The notes beneath the pieces were generated by a model. The model searched no databases. It was not told the DNA's origin and saw only the letters and a list, made by a program, of their open reading frames with translations. Below are positions 61,743 to 64,000 of a stretch of 64,000 bases of DNA, piece by piece. Position numbers and translations under genes: made by a program. Source of the DNA: Fervidobacterium pennivorans (GTDB lineage: Bacteria; Thermotogota; Thermotogae; Thermotogales; Fervidobacteriaceae); contig NZ_CP011393.1 in assembly GCF_001644665.1 (NCBI RefSeq), positions 1,138,001-1,202,000 on the forward strand. The letters are read 5' to 3'. Numbering within the stretch: the stretch's first letter is position 1; the number at the start of each line of letters is the position of its first letter.

Positions 61743-64000
61743 TTAGCTTTTAAACCTCTCTTCAAATAGCTTTTCCACAAGTTTTATATACTCAGAAATC
61801 TTTTCAACATGTTCCAGATAATTAAATTCAGAGTTTCTATCACGCGCAGCATATTCGATATCTTTTGCCAGTTCACCTATTTCTTCAAAACCTAGTGAAC
61901 GTGCGGAACCTTTGATGCTATGGGCTTCTTGCCGTATTGTTTCAAAATCTCCCGTTGATAGTGCCATAATTATATTGTTTAGTGAGCCTTTCGAGGAGGT
62001 AAGAAATGTCTCAAGCAGTTCTTTCTCGAATTCCGGTGTCAGGTCGTATTCTTTTTCGGCTTTTTCAAGTTCTTCCCTTAGTTTGGATATATCGTCTGCA
62101 ATATCTTCAGCTTGTTCTTTTTCATCAGGTTTAGCTTTTCTTTTTGTCGTTTCAAAAATTGATGATTCAACACTTTTTACAGTTTCTGGTTTTTCAGTTA
62201 AGTGACTACAGTACGTCTCAAGAATGCGAGCTATTTCTTCAACTTTTATAGGTTTGACAACGTAATCGTTCATCCCGGATGCCAAAACCTCATCTTTGAT
62301 GTTTTTCATAGCGTGTGCAGTTAAGGCTACTATCGGAACATCCAGATTGAACTGCCTTATCTTTTTGGTGGCTTCTATTCCATCCATTTCTGGCATGATT
62401 ATGTCCATGAAGATTAAATCATAGTTGTTCTTTAGAGCTTTTTCTACAGCCTCCTTCCCATTAGATGCAAATTCAGGTTCTATTCCGAATTTTTTGAGTA
62501 TCTCTGAAATGAGCAGTCTGTTTACTTCGTAGTCTTCAGCAACCAAAACCTTCGCTTTATACTTTTTTATTTCAGAAGTTTTCTTCGTATCTTTTGTTGT
62601 TTTGGCTACACACTTTTTCAGTTTAAGAGTGAAGTAGAACTTGCTTCCTTTACCTTCTTTGCTTTCAACATTGATTTTTGAGCCCATAAGTTCCACTAGT
62701 TGTTTACTAATTGACAATCCAAGTCCGGTTCCTCCGTATTTTCTGGTTATTGAAACATCAGACTGCTCAAATGGTTCAAATATTTTTTCAATCTTTTCCT
62801 TGGGAATCCCTATCCCAGTATCCTTTACTGAGAAGCTTATATATTGATATTCCTCGTCTTCCCCTACCTTTTCGATACGAACAGACACTAGCCCACCTGC
62901 AGGCGTAAACTTGATTGCGTTGTTGATTAAATTGAACAACACCTGCTGGAGCCTGACAGGATCAAAAACTAAGCAATCTGCAATATTGTCGTCGATAAAA
63001 ATATTATAGTCCAGGTTTTTCTCTCTTGCTTTTGCTTCATACAACATGAGTGAGCTTTGAAGTTCGGCTTTTAGGTTAGATTCAACAAGCTCAAGTTGTA
63101 GTCTACCACTCTCGATTTTTGCTAAGTCTAGTATATCATTTATAACTCCAAGCAAGACCTCCGTAGATTTTAGTATAGTTGATAGACATTTCCTTTGTTT
63201 CTCGTCTAAGTTTGTTTCAGCAAGCAAGTTGGCAAAACCTACAATACCGTTCAAAGGTGTTCTAATTTCATGACTCATGTTCGCCAAGAAGTTACTTTTC
63301 GCTATGCTTGCCTCTTCTGCTAATTTCCTTGCTAATATCAGCTCCTGTTCGTATCGTTTCTTTGCCTCAACGTTTGCGATTAATGAAGCTAAGAGCTTGA
63401 ATATATTTTTCTCAATAGGATGCCAATCCTTATGTTCTTTAGATGCTGCACTTATAAAACCCGATACTTTGTTTTCTAATATTATTGGAGTGATAAGTGC
63501 AGCATAGTGTTCTCCGAGTATTCTTATTATCTCTTCGTTTTTTGTTTTTTCTTTTGTAATTACAAACTGTTTTCCTTGCATTAGATTTTCTAACTCTGGA
63601 CCTTTTACTTTTTCTACATCGAAAGTGATTGTAGAGGTTTCATTTGGATTTTCAGAATAAACCCAAGAACTAATAGATGCAAAAGTTCCCACGTCTTTGA
63701 TAAACCTGTAAACCCTTAGCCTTGAAATATTTAGCTCTTTGGCAACAAGTTCAACGGCTTTTGAAATCTCTTCATCAAGCTTTTCGATAGGAAGGTTTAT
63801 GAAGTTTATAGCTAAGTTTATGATAATTTGCTGATACTTTGCAAGCTTTCTAATGACTTCCTGTGCAATTTTTTGTTTGGTGATATCTTTTTGAATAGAA
63901 AGTATACCTCTTTTCCCATTGGGTAAAGTGATGCTCGTTTCGTAGAGCTCAAGATACCTAATTTCTCCGTGCTTTCCTACGTTTCTTACTGTATGCACCA
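61743..64000 (-). CDS. Hybrid sensor histidine kinase with REC and HPt domains (partial)
   Basis: At least 751 aa; the N terminus runs off the window end. Domains in order: end of a PAS/PAC domain (LYETSITLPNGKRGILSIQKDI), a GAF domain (about 45-210), HisKA with phospho-His in NMSHEIRTPLNG, HATPase with NNAIKF, DTGIGIP and GTGLGLSISKQL, a receiver domain with VLVAEDYEVNRLL and FMDIIMPEMDG (phospho-Asp), and a C-terminal HPt domain with AHSIKGSARSLG. This is a BarA-like phosphorelay kinase. It converges with the desulfidase gene, 6 bp apart. Signal and target unknown. Confidence 0.9.
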   Translation of the reverse strand, partial: VHTVRNVGKHGEIRYLELYETSITLPNGKRGILSIQKDITKQKIAQEVIRKLAKYQQIIINLAINFINLPIEKLDEEISKAVELVAKELNISRLRVYRFIKDVGTFASISSWVYSENPNETSTITFDVEKVKGPELENLMQGKQFVITKEKTKNEEIIRILGEHYAALITPIILENKVSGFISAASKEHKDWHPIEKNIFKLLASLIANVEAKKRYEQELILARKLAEEASIAKSNFLANMSHEIRTPLNGIVGFANLLAETNLDEKQRKCLSTILKSTEVLLGVINDILDLAKIESGRLQLELVESNLKAELQSSLMLYEAKAREKNLDYNIFIDDNIADCLVFDPVRLQQVLFNLINNAIKFTPAGGLVSVRIEKVGEDEEYQYISFSVKDTGIGIPKEKIEKIFEPFEQSDVSITRKYGGTGLGLSISKQLVELMGSKINVESKEGKGSKFYFTLKLKKCVAKTTKDTKKTSEIKKYKAKVLVAEDYEVNRLLISEILKKFGIEPEFASNGKEAVEKALKNNYDLIFMDIIMPEMDGIEATKKIRQFNLDVPIVALTAHAMKNIKDEVLASGMNDYVVKPIKVEEIARILETYCSHLTEKPETVKSVESSIFETTKRKAKPDEKEQAEDIADDISKLREELEKAEKEYDLTPEFEKELLETFLTSSKGSLNNIIMALSTGDFETIRQEAHSIKGSARSLGFEEIGELAKDIEYAARDRNSEFNYLEHVEKISEYIKLVEKLFEERFKS

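Noticed and set aside
1-64000. tRNA, rRNA or CRISPR genes
   Set aside because: I looked for T-loop-like GGTTCGAATCC stretches, rRNA core sequences and regular repeats and found none that could be supported.

Overview
The window reads as chromosomal DNA of a low-GC thermophilic bacterium of the Thermotogota, most likely Fervidobacterium or a close relative. This is inferred from the AT-rich coding style, the gene content (McmB/MeaB with Na+-pumping decarboxylase subunits, ribonuclease Y, a DUF4416 protein, small winged-helix proteins) and a cluster of 12-mers close to the DnaA boxes known from Thermotoga. No rRNA, tRNA or CRISPR array was seen.

Layout. 1-7.1 kb (+): GNAT acetyltransferases, a YqeH-type GTPase, PduL, a ThiS/MoaD-like protein, an HD-GYP protein, DNA clamp dnaN, a lone pseudopilin and an ABC ATPase. 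7.1-8.55 kb: IS110-family element, copy 1, inserted in the Shine-Dalgarno of a zinc peptidase gene. 9.3-11.5 kb (-): DUF2520 protein, meaB, mcmB. 11.9-19.0 kb: an unusual cluster of two SARP/BTAD-like regulators, a secreted beta-sandwich protein, a small secretin, an STN-domain protein, and three opposing small secreted paralogs. 19.2-22.2 kb (-): Na+-translocating methylmalonyl-CoA decarboxylase subunits and methylmalonyl-CoA epimerase. 22.3-33.6 kb (-): cyclic-nucleotide-binding-like proteins, secA, 2-oxoacid:ferredoxin oxidoreductase subunits, a decarboxylase beta subunit, isoaspartyl dipeptidase, and kbl-tdh for threonine breakdown. 33.8-36.0 kb: a CRP/FNR regulator divergent from hcp, with a palindromic operator. 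36.0-40.4 kb: a frameshifted phosphoesterase/beta-propeller gene, a small winged helix, a DUF523/DUF1722 protein and an esterase. 40.4-50.3 kb (-): a long overlapping run containing rimO, pgsA, thpR, recA, recX, rny, murJ, birA and dacB. 50.5-51.05 kb: a probable replication origin. 51.2-53.8 kb (-): an NhaC remnant, a Mut7-C RNase-like protein, purA and acyP. 53.9-60.3 kb (+): a methionine-codon-rich leader peptide with an attenuator, then IS110 copy 2, then aspartate kinase, a COG1900 homocysteine-biosynthesis protein with a ferredoxin tail, a UPF0280/COG2122 protein and MTHFR. 60.4-61.7 kb: cysteine-desulfidase-like protein. 61.7-64 kb (-): hybrid histidine kinase cut by the window end.

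Main points. (1) The 36-codon leader has five Met codons in a six-codon stretch, followed by mutually exclusive hairpins and an intrinsic terminator. It lies upstream of an operon predicted to carry aspartate plus sulfide to homocysteine and to supply the methyl group for methionine, which suggests ribosome-mediated methionine attenuation. (2) A 1.43-kb IS110 copy now sits between the attenuator and the first enzyme gene. (3) Both IS copies are inserted exactly in an AGGAGG Shine-Dalgarno sequence and recreate it at their right end; their noncoding region looks like a bridge RNA and holds 4 of the 10 differences between the copies. (4) The GGTGGTAAATTT repeat field at 50.5-51.05 kb with a CTACTACTATTA tract looks like oriC. 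(5) The SARP/secretin/small-secreted-protein cluster may be an undescribed surface or export system.
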